Assembly (NCBI GenBank): GCA_963691655.1
Contig: OY829326.1
Location: 88,467,235-88,531,234 of the forward strand
Source of the DNA: Toxonevra muliebris
Taxonomy: Eukaryota; Arthropoda; Insecta; Diptera; Pallopteridae
Direction of reading: 5' to 3'
DNA length: 64,000 bases
Positions 36,032-46,739 of the stretch are shown one piece after another (within the stretch, counting starts at the first letter, position 1; each line of letters starts with the position of its first letter). The notes beneath the pieces are model-generated. The model saw nothing but the letters and a program-made list of their open reading frames with translations. It did not search any database and was not told the DNA's origin. Both the position numbers and the translations under genes were made by a program.

Positions 36032-36035
36032 TTAA

Positions 36036-36734
36036 TATATGCAAATACATTTAACAAAAATTAAAGAATAATAAAAATAAAAAATTAATAAAAGGTTTTA
36101 CACAAAAAATATATATTTTTCAATCTACAAATTGACAAAAAATTTCGCCCACGAAAACGATCTCACTCCCCAATTCCCTACAATTAACTAAAATTGAACT
36201 CGATTCTTAACAATTCGGGGAATTCGTTACAAGTTGGCATCCCTACTGCCGATGCTCTCATATCTTCGGCGTTTTGGCAGAATTTACTAAGTCCATTTTT
36301 TTAATTTCTGAGATGAAAAAGTTTATGCAGTGAAAAACTTAAAAATTGAACAGATTGATATACACATTAGTATACGTTTCAACTGGATCCTTAAAAATCT
36401 AATTTATTACGTCATTCGAATTATAGAAACTAATTAATATGGATCCTATTTAAAAACGGGGTAAAAATTATCGCGATTATACTGTATAAAGATTCGCCTA
36501 CCTGTAAATAAACTCAAAATTGAAAACATCGATTTTTTTTAACTTTGAGACGGATTATTTTTCTTAAAAATAAACATTTTTAAAAAACTTTTTGTTTTTA
36601 AATCCATCTACATTTAATGCTCTATAATATAAACGTTTTAGACAGAAAATGCCACCTGTAAAAATTTGAAAAAATTCGTTTAAAAAATTTTTCTCCTGGA
36701 AATTTTGTACAAAATTGACAGCTTTTCCTCCAAA
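36036..36734. other. AT-rich DNA, nothing recognised
   Basis: No gene, terminus or repeat was identified here. Confidence 0.4.
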
Positions 36735-36922
36735 CATGGTAAAATTTCACTCGTAGATCAAAACTTTCTAAGAACGAAATATTGTTCTAGTAATACTTAA
36801 GTAAAATTGTGCTTGGATCAATTACTCAAAATTCAATATTTTATAAGTTATCAACGATTAAAGCTATTTACCGACTTTTTCGTCCCAAACCGAAACCGAA
36901 ACTTTTTAATATATATGTATAT

Positions 36923-37173
36923 ATCTGTGGTCACAAGGCATAACAGAATAAGTGTGTTTTTTGTATTTTACAGGAGAGCACTTCAAAGGTTCAAGTGCTA
37001 AGAGTAATCAGGTTGAGTTGTGCTATTTTTCCGCCCTAATATCTCGTAAACCACTGAACCGATAGTCATAAAATTCTGACACAATATGAAAACGGATATG
37101 AAGATTCAAATTAAGATAATAACTCAAATTCGACAAGATTCGAGTTGTGTTGTTATTGCTTGTGACCACAGAT
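36923..37173. mobile_element. TA-targeting MITE in hAT element C
   Basis: Termini TCTGTGGTCACAAG and CTTGTGACCACAGA are perfect inverted repeats flanked by TA. About 250 bp, noncoding, consistent with a Tc1/mariner-derived MITE. It sits at the same TA position at which a mariner element inserted in paralogue D. Confidence 0.8.
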
Positions 37174-37245
37174 ATGTTAAAAACAAAATTCAAATCATTT
37201 TAACTTTTTTTTAATTAAAACTAAAAAAAAAATCCATGTACATTC

Positions 37246-37550
37246 GGGCGTACCAATTTTTTTTTTTTTTTAAAAAAGTACGTTGACAGAAAAATTCTAT
37301 ATTCGATTCTGATCAACTTTGCCGAAGAAAGTATGGCAAAAAAATGAATCCTACCCCCCCCCCCCGTAAAATTAGAAGAAGTTTCAGTACTACGTACTGT
37401 AGTTGTTTGAATAAAAATCGATAGTTACTTTTAAAATTACTTTAACTTTTACGAATTTTACGGGGGGTAAGCTCCATTTTTTTGTCATAGAATATGGAAC
37501 TCTTCTGTCGGTACTCCGAAAAAAATTCATCCATACAAATTGGTACGCCC
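37246..37550. mobile_element. Foldback MITE in hAT element C
   Basis: GGGCGTACCAATTT at one end and AAATTGGTACGCCC at the other. The arms keep pairing inward, through a poly-C run (about 37364) and its G-rich partner (ACGGGGGGTAAG). Paralogue D lacks it between TGTACAT and ACATACTTATATA. Confidence 0.8.
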
Positions 37551-38439
37551 TAATATACATACTTATATAAGTATATATAAAATAACAAAAATATTATTTT
37601 AACAAGAAAGAAAATACATATTAAAGGCACTAAAAAAATACATTTTGTGGTATAGGTACAAATGAAATTCACATTTTTATTTTAATATTAAAAATGGAAT
37701 AACTTTATGTTATATGCTAAAAATAAAAACAGTCCTTTGCGTACTGAAATGCAATTTACAGTAAAATTTATAAAGTTTCGGTTTCGGCCAAATATTCGGC
37801 CATATTTTTTGCCGAAACCGAAACTTAGCCGAAACCGTAACCGAACCCGAATATTCGGTCGGACACTACTTTTTATAGCCCGTTTTTAAGCTTTTGAATC
37901 AAAACCGACTGGCTATTTTCCACTAGAGACCTCTATATTTTTTTCTAAATCTTATTTTGCTCATACAATCTTTCAGAAAATCCACTAGGAGCAGGAAAAA
38001 AACGAACTTTGCACAGATGGGCAATCTAATGTGTACACTAGGGTGCCATTAAGCTATATGGAGAATTTTTTTTTCGAAAAATCTATTGATGGCACCCCCT
38101 CGATCAGTTCGTTTTACTCAAAAAATGATCTGTATAAAATTTCAGGTCAATTGGACAAGAGGAAGTGGTGCCCTAAGACCTCCAAAATTTGGAAAAAACA
38201 GTTTTTGAGGACAAAATTCATATTTGATTGTTTATATCTCAGACATTTTTCATTTTACATAAAAACTGTCTGGACAAAATTTATAGATCTATCAAAGAGG
38301 AATAATTCACGCATATAAATTTTTCCGGTATTCCTAATAACTATTGAATAAAAGAAAAAATAAGCTGAAATTACTCGATTAAATTTAGCAAGTTTTACAA
38401 ATGCACAAATATCCGCACAACTGCTTTTTTTTACTTAAG

Positions 38440-38770
38440 GATTCGAGATCAGCCTACGTTTGGCGAGAGCTAGGCAATTGCAGAGGAGGTGAAATTTTCC
38501 TCCTCCTCATCAAGGCAGCTCCTAAAAAAGTCGTGTGTGGGCACTCGTATTCTATTGACATGTTAACCAAACAGACAATGCCCACTACCACTATGTTGCT
38601 AATAGGGTTATGTGAGAAATAAAAAATGTTGTGGCTAGCCTTGCAAGCTCATGGGTTTTCCTGGAATGTCCTTGTGCCCTGATACCCAATACCGGTGTAT
38701 CTGGAGCCGTTCCGATATCTCTTTAGGAGATAGTCGGCAGTTAGCGACCACCTTAGAGGTAGTAAATAAA
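38440..38770 (-). pseudogene. Non-LTR ORF2 C-terminal fragment (RNase H and Cys-rich end)
   Basis: Minus-strand reading gives YWVSGHKDIPGK then HELARLATTF (RNase H end block, WVPGH...ADELAR in relatives). Further on comes FFRSCLDEEEEN (compare FCRxCxDEEEET in the C-terminal zinc region of I/R1-type elements). The frames differ, so it is decayed. It lies just inside the left inverted terminus of the 2.6-kb element. Confidence 0.55.
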
Positions 38771-39462
38771 TATCAAGTGAATTTATGGCTGTTTGACTAT
38801 CTATTAACTAGTAGTGAAGATGGCTAGCTAAAAGCTATTAAATTTACAAAAAGAGTAAATAGGGAAATACTGACGAAGTTGGGAAACAGAAAGGTATGTG
38901 ATTTTCATAAAAAATCTAAATAATATTATCAATAACACTGCAAAATGTGGTATTGATAAGCATTTCCTTTCGATTTTAAATTAAATTTTAAAATAGGAAT
39001 GAAAAATTCATGAACCCTGTTTCACCTATCCACCTCTGGTTGTAAATCTAACGCGTCGCATCATCTGGTGCTGGAAAAATTCCAAATAGCATTGCTAAAA
39101 AATTAGAACTATTTTTTCGGTATTTACAAAGACTCGACTACTCTTTCTATTCCATATTATTTTTTTAACTTTTTAAATCTAGTGGTACTATGACAAACAT
39201 TTCAAATTCAGAGTTCTTAACTTGGAAGAGCGTTTACACAAAATTGGTTTGAAAAATTTGGAATTTTTTGTCATATAAATTGGAATTAATCTTGTATTTT
39301 TCAAAAATGTAGTCATCAGAATAATATGTGTAGCAATATCAGCTTGATAGGTTGAAAAGTCCTTAAGAAAGCAACATTTCGAAAAAAATACGTTTAAAGT
39401 TTTGAGAAACAAGAAAATTTCGTGTAACCTATCGGATCAACTCCAAAATTTTGGGAACATAA

Positions 39463-39774
39463 GATTTGGTTAGGTTGGAGTGGCTGTCGAGAGACACACT
39501 TAGGCCTGAACGACCCATTGTGATACCACATAGTTGGACCTACAGTTTAACGCCGATTCCGAACGGCGGTGTGGCAATTTTTTATCGGCTTGGTGGTTTT
39601 GCCATTACCAACCAATGTGTGTACTTGTACACTATCTTATAATTCTCATACACTTCATATTGATAGTGAATATAAGAAAGTAATGAAAATTAACCACCAG
39701 ACGACGACGGGAATCGAACCCGAACCTCCCAGATGAAAATCTAATGCACTATCCACTAGGCTATCGAGGTCGTC
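39463..39774 (-). mobile_element. tRNA-derived SINE with 12-bp target duplication
   Basis: 312 bp on the minus strand, flanked by TTGGGAACATAA at 39451-39462 and 39775-39786. The 5' head (39774-39697) is tRNA-like. Box A is TAGCCTAGTGG and box B is GGTTCGATTCC, both close to RNA polymerase III consensus, and a GACGAC...GTCGTC pair mimics an acceptor stem. The body contains CCGTTCGGAATCGGCGTTAA and ACTGTAGGTCC, a motif I recall from SINE-like repeats in other insects (from memory). The tail is CCAACCTAACCAAATC. Confidence 0.85.
39697..39774 (-). promoter_or_regulatory. Internal RNA polymerase III promoter (SINE head)
   Basis: Box A TAGCCTAGTGG near 39763 and box B GGTTCGATTCC near 39720 are spaced as in a tRNA gene. 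The anticodon stem does not pair, so this is not a working tRNA. Confidence 0.7.
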
Positions 39775-41049
39775 TTGGGAACATAAACATAAAACGTAAT
39801 TCTTTAATTCTAAGTCGTCGTTTTCCTTTAAGCATAATCTTCTGGCGTTTGGTATTCGTATTTATTTTCACAATTGCAGACATAACTTAGTTTGATTTTC
39901 GAATTTAGAATTTAAATTTTATAATTTCAGTCCGTGTTTGCTATAAGAAACAAAAAGACAGAAAGACCTAGAAAGTATACCAAAAAACATTATTAACAAA
40001 ATTTTTACTAATTACAGTGACTGGGACTGGCACAATTACTGGAACTTTCACCTCGTTTGTAACTACATTTTTTTTTATTAATACAAAGATACCATTATTT
40101 GGAGAGGGAATCATTAGAACCGGGTCCCTACAACTTTCGAGAGCTAGCGAGTGTTTCGAGTTACTCGACGTTCATTTTGATGGATAAACAAGTCTCAGCC
40201 CACTTTTGAACAGAAAAATTGGTTTCATGTTCCAATGAACGACTATGCAGGTGTTACTATGTTTTTTTTTAGCGAATAAGTAAAAGAAGCTGTTGTGCGG
40301 GCATTTGTACAACTTGCTAGATTTGATCGGGTAATTTAAGCTTATTTTTTCCTTTATTCAATAGTTATTAGGAATACCGAAAAATTTATATGCGTGAATT
40401 ATTCCTATTTGATAGATCTATAAATTTTGTGGAGACAGTTTTTATGTAAAATCAAAAATGTCTGAGATATAAAGAATCAAATATGGATTTTGTGCACAAA
40501 AACCGTTTTTTCCAAATTTTGGAGCTCTTGGGGCACCACTTCCCCTTATCCAATTGACCTGAAATTTTATACAGATCATTTTTTGAGTAAAACAAACCGA
40601 TCGAGGGGTGCCGCGGAAAATTTTCTGACTTTCGAAAATTAATGGCACTCTAGTGTACACAAAACAATAGTAACACCGCTCGCCGTTTAATTTATGTAGT
40701 GTCCGGCCGAAACCGACTTTTTCGGCCGAAACCAAAACCGAATTTCGGCCAAAACCGAATAATCGTAATGATACTATTTTTGGTGATGTATTGTTATTAA
40801 ACTTATTATTAGAGCATAATTTTGAAAGAAATATACTTTATTAATGTTTATAACAAAAATAATTTAAGATATCGGAGCATTTTTAAATTTTCTGAGACGT
40901 TACAAAAGAGTTCATTTTTGTGCTGCAATTTTATTTAGCGCATCCCATTTAAAATAAATATTTAGTACAAAATTTTCAATTATTCGTGGCTGTTCTTTTG
41001 AGACACATTTGAAATAATAAACCTTAATTACTAAAGCGAATTTTTAAGC

Positions 41050-41938
41050 ACCCATGGGTTGGAAAAAAAAGTTATAATGAGACAGAAAGGAAGATCATAT
41101 GGCAGTTGTTTCAACAGGATCCAAATATCAGCAAAATTGCTCGAAATCTTAACTGTTCTCGGAAAAAAGTGCAAAACGCTTTAAAATATTATAAAGCAAA
41201 TAGAACTTTTGCTGATAAGACACGATACAGAAGCCGAAAGACTTCAAAAAAGGAAGACTTTTTATTAGTTCGGCAAGCCTTGAAAAATCCTTTTGCCACT
41301 TCCCCTATATATATATGCTCTTATCTCAGAATACAGTTTTTCAGCAGGACAACGCGCCTTGCCATAAGTCCAGGTCAGTTATGATGTGGTTTGAGGAGCA
41401 AAATATTTCCGTAATGGATTGGCTTCCTCAAAGCCCAGACTTAAATCCTATCGAAAACTTATGGGCAATCATTAAAAGATGTGTTATGACGCTAAAGCCA
41501 AGGACTCTTGATGATTTGTGGAGCACCATTAACCAAGAATGGGATAAAATACCAAAGGAGGTGTGCAAGGACCTTGTGTCCTCCATGGGTAGACGATGTG
41601 CTGCTGTAATTTTCCAAAAAGGGTTTCCTACAAAATATTAGCTAAGTTTTAAGAACTTTTTGATTTTTTTTTTTACTTTTAACACATTATACTTATTATT
41701 TTTCTTTTTTCGTTTCAAACGATTTTCATTAGGGTTTTTGGAGTAAGATTACCTAGACGATAATTTTGTTCAGTTTTTTAATTTATTTTTTTTCAAAATA
41801 TATAAAATTAAATACTTAATGAATTATTTACTTTAATTAATAAAAATTTTGCAGAGGTTTTTCTTAAAATTTTCGAGTTTTTCCTTAATTATTTCGCAAC
41901 ATAGGTATTGAACGAGGGGTGTGCTAATTAGCTCGCCA
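41050..41938 (+). mobile_element. Tc1-like remnant inside hAT element D
   Basis: The right end reads GGTGTGCTAATTAGCTCGCC up to CAGAGCTG, followed by TA, a Tc1-type terminus. No matching left terminus was found, so the left end is lost. It carries the internally deleted transposase described next. Confidence 0.75.
41079..41641 (+). pseudogene. Internally deleted Tc1-like transposase
   Basis: 41079-41310 encodes the N-terminal helix-turn-helix (LFQQDPNISKIARNLNCSR, then RSRKTSKKED as the second DNA-binding part). A deletion and frame change near 41310-41330 remove the second helix-turn-helix and the first catalytic Asp. 41315-41641 encodes the rest: FQQDNAPCHKS with the second Asp, then MDWLPQSPDLNPIENLW with the catalytic Glu. 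It ends near RRCAAVIFQKGFPTKY and a TAG stop, typical of Tc1. The DD34E spacing of the remaining pair is kept, but without the first Asp the protein cannot be active. No internal insertion; the remaining sequence is well preserved and so relatively recent. Confidence 0.88.
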
Positions 41939-41956
41939 GAGCTGTATATGTATATA

Positions 41957-42769
41957 CCACCTTGATCAAAAAGTTTACGGAATTTATTCAGAAAATTAAA
42001 AATACAAGTTTATTCATCTAAATCTATATTGTCCCCTTCAAAGTAATCCCCATCGACTGCAACACACTTATGCCAATGCCACATATATTCGGTTTTCGGT
42101 ATGTCCATCAGTGCTTCCTGCGATTTTTCCATTACTTCCTTTCAGTTGCCGAAACGCGTAATGGTTTTTTAACTCGATTGAACAGAAAGAAGTCACAGGG
42201 AGCCAAATCAGATGAATTCGGTGGCTGTTGGATGGTATTTGTTGCATTTTTCGTCAAAAAATTACGAATAATGGCACTGTGCGACGGTGCGTTATCATGG
42301 TGCAAAATCCACGAGTTTTCTGTTTACAATTCTGGTCTCTTTCGGCGAATTGCTTCACGCAAACGCCTCATAACGCCCAAAAACACTCTCTGATGGTTAA
42401 TTTGCGGTTATTGACCAACATTTATTTTACTTTATCAACGTTTTCGTCGGTTTTCGATGTCAATGGTCTGCCACTGCGTTCATCACCTTCGATTGACTCA
42501 CGACCACTTTTGAACCGCTCGTGCCACTGATAAACGACCGGTTTCTTTAGAGAATCGTTGCCGAAACACTTTTCCAACATTTCCAACGTTCGCGCACACA
42601 GAGATAGATGTACTCTTGGCTACGTAACTTTTGCAAATGTCAAGCTATGACGCTAAGATTTAGAGGGAATATCAACAACAGATGTACCAACTTAACAAAA
42701 AAACAACTCAAACCGGAACGATGGGAGCTCCACACGGTGGTTATTCCGGGAACTTTTTGATCAAGGTAG
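41957..42769 (-). mobile_element. mariner element, internally deleted, inside hAT element D
   Basis: Termini CCACCTTGATCAAAAAGTTT and AACTTTTTGATCAAGGTAG are inverted and flanked by TA (41955-41956, 42770-42771). At 813 bp it is about 500 bp short of a full mariner. Confidence 0.9.
42000..42640 (-). pseudogene. mariner transposase pseudogene
   Basis: Minus-strand remnant. TLEMLEKCFGNDSLKKPVVY and WHERFKSGRES (42590-42500) form the helix-turn-helix and linker. DERSGRPLTSKTDEN follows. After a deletion near 42390-42340 come NSWILHHDNAPSHSA (second catalytic Asp) and SSDLAPCDFFLF (third Asp of the DD34D triad, near 42170). At least three stops and the lost first Asp make it inactive. Confidence 0.88.
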
Positions 42770-42967
42770 TATGTTAAAAACAAAATTCAAATCATTTTAA
42801 TTTTTTAATAAAAACTCAAAACAAAACAATTCATGTACATACTTATATATGTATACTTATATATAACACTTACACACATAAAATAACAAAAATACATTTA
42901 CTTATTTTAACAATAAAGAAAATACATATTAAAGGCACTAAAACAATTACATTTTGTGGTATAGGTA

Positions 42968-44163
42968 CCCTGTAGTGAAAAGTTCTAGTTCCGCACTAGA
43001 GAGTTCAATAGTTCTTAAGGGGTAGTGACTGGTTCCACATCTATCTACTTTGCTTTGATACATCTGGCGAATTTAACATGGCGTTGTCATAGAAGGTGTC
43101 GGTTGGTTACCTTATGCATAACCCAAAGGCTAGTGATTTCGCTTGTCCTTCAATAACTAGTTCTTACACTAGTTCGTTAATATCTAGTTTTTTACTACTT
43201 CTTGAATAACTAGTTTCAGCACTAGTTCTTAAATACCTTAACCTCTACATTTTACACATATAGATAATAAATGCGAATTTATAATTTTTAATAACAACTT
43301 AGAAAAAGAATACAATAGATACTAATAATTATTAAATTACATTATTCATACATAATAATAATATTATTACTTGAATATGAATAAGTGACGAATACATGTA
43401 TAAAATTTGATTTTCTGCACATATTTCTTATAAATTTCCTTCAGGTTATCTTCTGACGAGTTAGTGTGGTTACCAAGATTTTTTACTCAGCGAGTGTTTA
43501 CATTTTCGTTTTGTTTTATGCAAAAGTCATTTCTGAAAAACAATAATAAATAAATGAATAAATTTATAATTCAAAAAATAAGTAACTTAATAAATAAATT
43601 ATTAAATAAATGGCAAATAAATATATACTTATGTTGAGACTGCAAATTTGCGCCATGGGTTACGTTCATACGCTGTACTTTACGATAGGTTGATTGTTTT
43701 CATCTACGAACTTTTTGTTCAACATTTTATTAATAATTACACCTTCAGCAAATTACAAATCTTTTTTAATTTGTTTTATACAATAACACTTTTTCACAAA
43801 TTCACTTAACCTCTTGCGTCCGACTTGCTCAAAAATTTCACAATAACAAGTAAAATTAGTTGAAGACAAATTCAGTAGCTGTTAAAATAGCAGTAAATGA
43901 CGAAGAACAATTACAAAGCAAAGTTTCTTGTTTTTTTTTTTTTTTGAAACGACACAGCATACCGATCATTTAAGACTTCGAACTGGCGAATCTATAGACG
44001 TATTTGTCTCCATAATATGCACTAGTTCAAGAAAAAAAGAAAATTGTTTTGTTTCAACTGGTGAAACTTTCCATTCAGTTAGGAACTAACTACCGAACTA
44101 GTGAATTTGTTCCAACTACAGAACTAGATCTTTTTGTATCTAGTTCGCTGTTTCACTGCAGGG
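42968..44163. mobile_element. 1.2-kb element with CTAGTTC subterminal repeats, inside D
   Basis: Termini CCCTGTAGTGAAA and TTTCACTGCAGGG are inverted. CTAGTTC/GAACTAG words are clustered at both ends, like transposase-binding subrepeats. Element C has the uninterrupted sequence GGTATAGGTAC-AAATGAAATTC at this place. The flanks (ATAGGTAC and GTAACTAC) match at only five of eight positions, so the target duplication is doubtful. Noncoding. Confidence 0.7.
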
Positions 44164-44998
44164 TAACTACTAATGAAATTCACATTTTTATTTTAATATT
44201 CAAAATTGAATAACTTTGTGTTATTTACTAAAAATAATTTCACAGTCCCTTGCGCACTGAAATGCAATTTACAGTAAAATTTATAAAGTTTCGGTTTCGG
44301 CCAAATATTTGGCTATATTTTTTGCCGAAACCGTATTTTTGGCCGAAACCGAATATTCGGTCGGACACTAAATTTATGCCCCGCATCCAGCACCTTCATG
44401 CACGCGGCGCCGGCAGAGGGCAACTGAAGTGCACATCACTAATGTAAATGATCCAACTGGATTCAAAAATATTTATATATGTAATGCAGGCATTAGTGTC
44501 CGACCGATTATTCGGCTACGGTTCTTCGGCCTAAAATTGCACCTTCGGCTTCGGCGAAAAATGGCCGAAGCCGAAGATTATAAAATACTTTTTTATAATA
44601 ATTTTTAATATAGATTGGCAGTAAGAATTTATAGAAATAAATAAATGTGAAGTATTTACATTACAATTTCTGTGTTATATTTTCTCCGTTTGCTGGTTCC
44701 ATTTTTACTTTTGAAAAAACCCACAGATTTACAACCGTACAAACAGTAATCAGTGATTTTTTTTAACGAACTTCCTTCTGAAGCGTGCAAAACTTTTTTA
44801 CTTTTTAAGGAAGGCTTGAAGCGTATTGAAAAGAAGCGTGAATTGTTAGAAAAGCCGACATTTTCCATTACTGGCGCTTCAATTTTTTTTTTTTTTGCTT
44901 TCAAGGAGGTCAAAAATATTGAAAATTTTTAGGAGACTATGAAAATTAAATCTAGATGTTAATTTGCAAAGTCATGACTTAAGTTCATGTCAATTTCG

Positions 44999-45177
44999 TT
45001 ATTTGAAGTTATATTTAAACAGGTTAAAGAACAAATGTAGTCATCACAACTAAGATCACTGATGAGGAAATGTGGCGGATTCCGAAACGGCCGTCTGATT
45101 TGCCCGTCTCTATTATACATTGTTGTTGTGATGACTACATTTGTTCATTAACCTGTTTAAATATAACTTGAAATATT
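44999..45177. mobile_element. Hairpin MITE inside hAT element B
   Basis: Arms of 43 bp (45008-45050 and 45125-45167) differ at one position; they begin GTTATATTTAAACAGG and end CCTGTTTAAATATAAC. The loop is about 75 bp. Element A lacks this segment. AAATATTGAAAATT occurs on both sides, possibly a target duplication. Confidence 0.8.
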
Positions 45178-45412
45178 GAAAATTGTTTTGGCTAAAATCG
45201 CTCTAGAATATATGTGGAAAGGGATTCTTTGAAATTCACAGTCGTTTGAAAGTTACAGATATTTATTTGCAGGCCCTAATACAGCAGTCATGCATATTTG
45301 AACTTTGAAACTAGTTTTTCTCAAAACAGCATTTTTCGAAATAGCTGCCACAAAATCTCCAAAACTAATGAACTGATTGCTCTTAAATTTTCATCGTATC
45401 TTCAATGCAACT

Positions 45413-45828
45413 GTAGGTCTACTCCGTTCGAACCCGGATCATTATGATATCTCTCAATGTGTTTTATTTAAACTGAAATAGTTAAAAAAACGACAAAAAT
45501 CAAGTACTTATTTTCAAAACTAGATAGATAAAAATACAAACTTTTAATGACTTAACTAAAAGAACATAAGTACAATAAAACTATCCCAAAAATTGAATTT
45601 TCAATATTTTTACTTAACCTTCTAGTTCCCAAGCGTGTCTCTAGACAGCAATCATCAAAACGGGTTTAATTACTACCTTAATAGTTTTTTGTTGCCAAGA
45701 TGGAATTTCCTAAGCTTTTAAAATAAGGCTTACTTATTATGATGTTAGCGACAGTCAAAGCCAAAAATTGTCAAAAACAAAAAAATTAATTATTTTGTTT
45801 GAATTTGACATAAAAATAAATAAAATAC
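45413..45828. mobile_element. 416-bp insertion in hAT element B relative to A
   Basis: Element A reads directly from TTTTCATCGTATCTT to AATAAATAAAATAC. Element B has about 416 extra bases between them. No inverted termini or coding region seen, so the class is unknown; a deletion in A is the alternative. Confidence 0.55.
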
Positions 45829-46345
45829 TTCCCGTCATACTAGCCAGATAAAAAAACTAGCTGTGAGTAGTTAGGAATTTAAATTTTTCATACAAAATAT
45901 TTAGTTATTTAAAAAAAATTGATAAAAAGTTTATTCAACATACAAATACTTACGATGGCAGCCATCGGCCAACTTTTTCTTTGACACAGGTTTCGTTGAA
46001 CGACAGTCGTTCTACAGATATATAGTCGATGTGACTGTATATTTTGACGTAAACCAATTTTTAAATGATTCTTGAAATAAATAATATTTGTCAGCTCCTT
46101 CGACAGTGAACAGTTATTTAGTGTTACTGGCCAGTTTTTTATTTGGAGTGTCTACTATTTTTTACTTTCAGATTTTTATTTTTTGTATTTTAAAAATCCT
46201 TCGGTCTTCGGCTTCGGCCGAATGAATGGCTGAAGTTCGGCTTCGGCTAAAAAATCAACATCGGTCGGACACTAGAAGGCATCATTCTTGTCTACGTCGA
46301 GCCGGTAGCACATATTAGTATGTAAATGTGAAATTTAAATATAAA

Positions 46346-46604
46346 TCGCTCATTTACTAAAAGACTGTCATAAGTCAAAAAACACGATTTTTGAGTTAAT
46401 GATGCAGAATTATTCATTATGTCACGTTTCATATTGTGTAAAAATTTCATATTAATATCTTGTACATATAAGAATTGAATGAAGAATGGAGAATTATAAA
46501 ATTTCTTCTTTATTCTGCAAAGTGGTAGTCAATTGAAAATTTTAAACTCGTTTTCTGCAAAACCACGTTTTTTGAGTTATGACAGTCTTTTAGTAAATGA
46601 GCGA
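46346..46604. mobile_element. Foldback MITE, 259 bp
   Basis: TCGCTCATTTACTAAAAGAC at 46346 pairs with GTCTTTTAGTAAATGAGCGA ending at 46604. The arms extend to about 40 bp through TGTCATAA-TCAAAAAACACG with two or three mismatches. No coding content. Confidence 0.8.
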
Positions 46605-46739
46605 AATGCACATATTTTGGCTTTTTTCTTAAATATAATAAAAAATGTAAAAGAAATAATGAATAAATTTCTAAATTCTTTTTATAAAAATATTTCATTT
46701 AATTACATTGTACTATTTTTTATTTTAATTTTTTTTAAT

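Larger units (their letters stand above)
36870..37868. mobile_element. hAT non-autonomous element C (left end damaged)
   Basis: Right end GAATATTCGGTCGGACACTA is intact. The left end starts within the ACCGACTTTTTCG part of the terminus and lacks TAGTGTCC, so no target duplication can be read. Subterminal CCGAAAC/GTTTCGG words are present. Its interior (from GTTAAAAACAAAATTC onward) matches element D and is interrupted by two different MITEs. Confidence 0.75.
36735..38015 (-). repeat. Repeat host copy split by hAT element C
   Basis: 36735-36868 and 37869-38015 are the two halves of the reverse complement of 24885-25145. The break coincides with hAT element C. Confidence 0.75.
38039..40652. 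mobile_element. 2.6-kb element with ~380-bp inverted termini
   Basis: 38039-38442 and 40272-40652 are inverted copies. They start TAGGGTGCCATTAA and TAGAGTGCCATTAA and include GATCTGTATAAAATTTCAGG, AATTGGAC and GTATTCCTAATAACTATTGA. Both ends abut GTGTACAC (38031-38038, 40653-40660), an apparent 8-bp target duplication, though this word is itself a palindrome. The interior holds a non-LTR C-terminal fragment (38440-38770) and a later SINE insertion (39463-39774). No transposase was recognised; a foldback or P/hAT-like origin is possible. Confidence 0.75.
40697..44370. mobile_element. hAT element D, 3.7 kb, with three nested elements
   Basis: Starts TAGTGTCCGGCCGAAACC and ends GGTCGGACACTA, flanked by a perfect 8-bp duplication AATTTATG (40689-40696, 44371-44378). 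Own sequence is about 1 kb and matches element C. It is expanded by a Tc1 remnant, a mariner remnant and a 1.2-kb element. No hAT transposase recognised. Confidence 0.9.
44494..46274. mobile_element. hAT non-autonomous element B
   Basis: TAGTGTCCGACCGATTATTC at the left and ATCGGTCGGACACTA at the right, flanked by GCAGGCAT (44486-44493) and GAAGGCAT (46275-46282). Collinear with element A apart from two extra segments (about 44925-45180 and 45413-45828). Starts only 124 bp after element D. No transposase recognised. Confidence 0.85.

Noticed and set aside
39697..39774. Functional tRNA gene
   Set aside because: Boxes A and B are good, but the anticodon stem does not pair and the sequence is the head of a SINE with its own target duplication.
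38039..40652. Long inverted termini as a Polinton/Maverick element
   Set aside because: The element is only 2.6 kb and no polymerase, integrase, protease or ATPase fragment was seen.
42070..42530. Plus-strand frames of 100-107 codons
   Set aside because: They are antisense to the mariner transposase, which reads on the minus strand.
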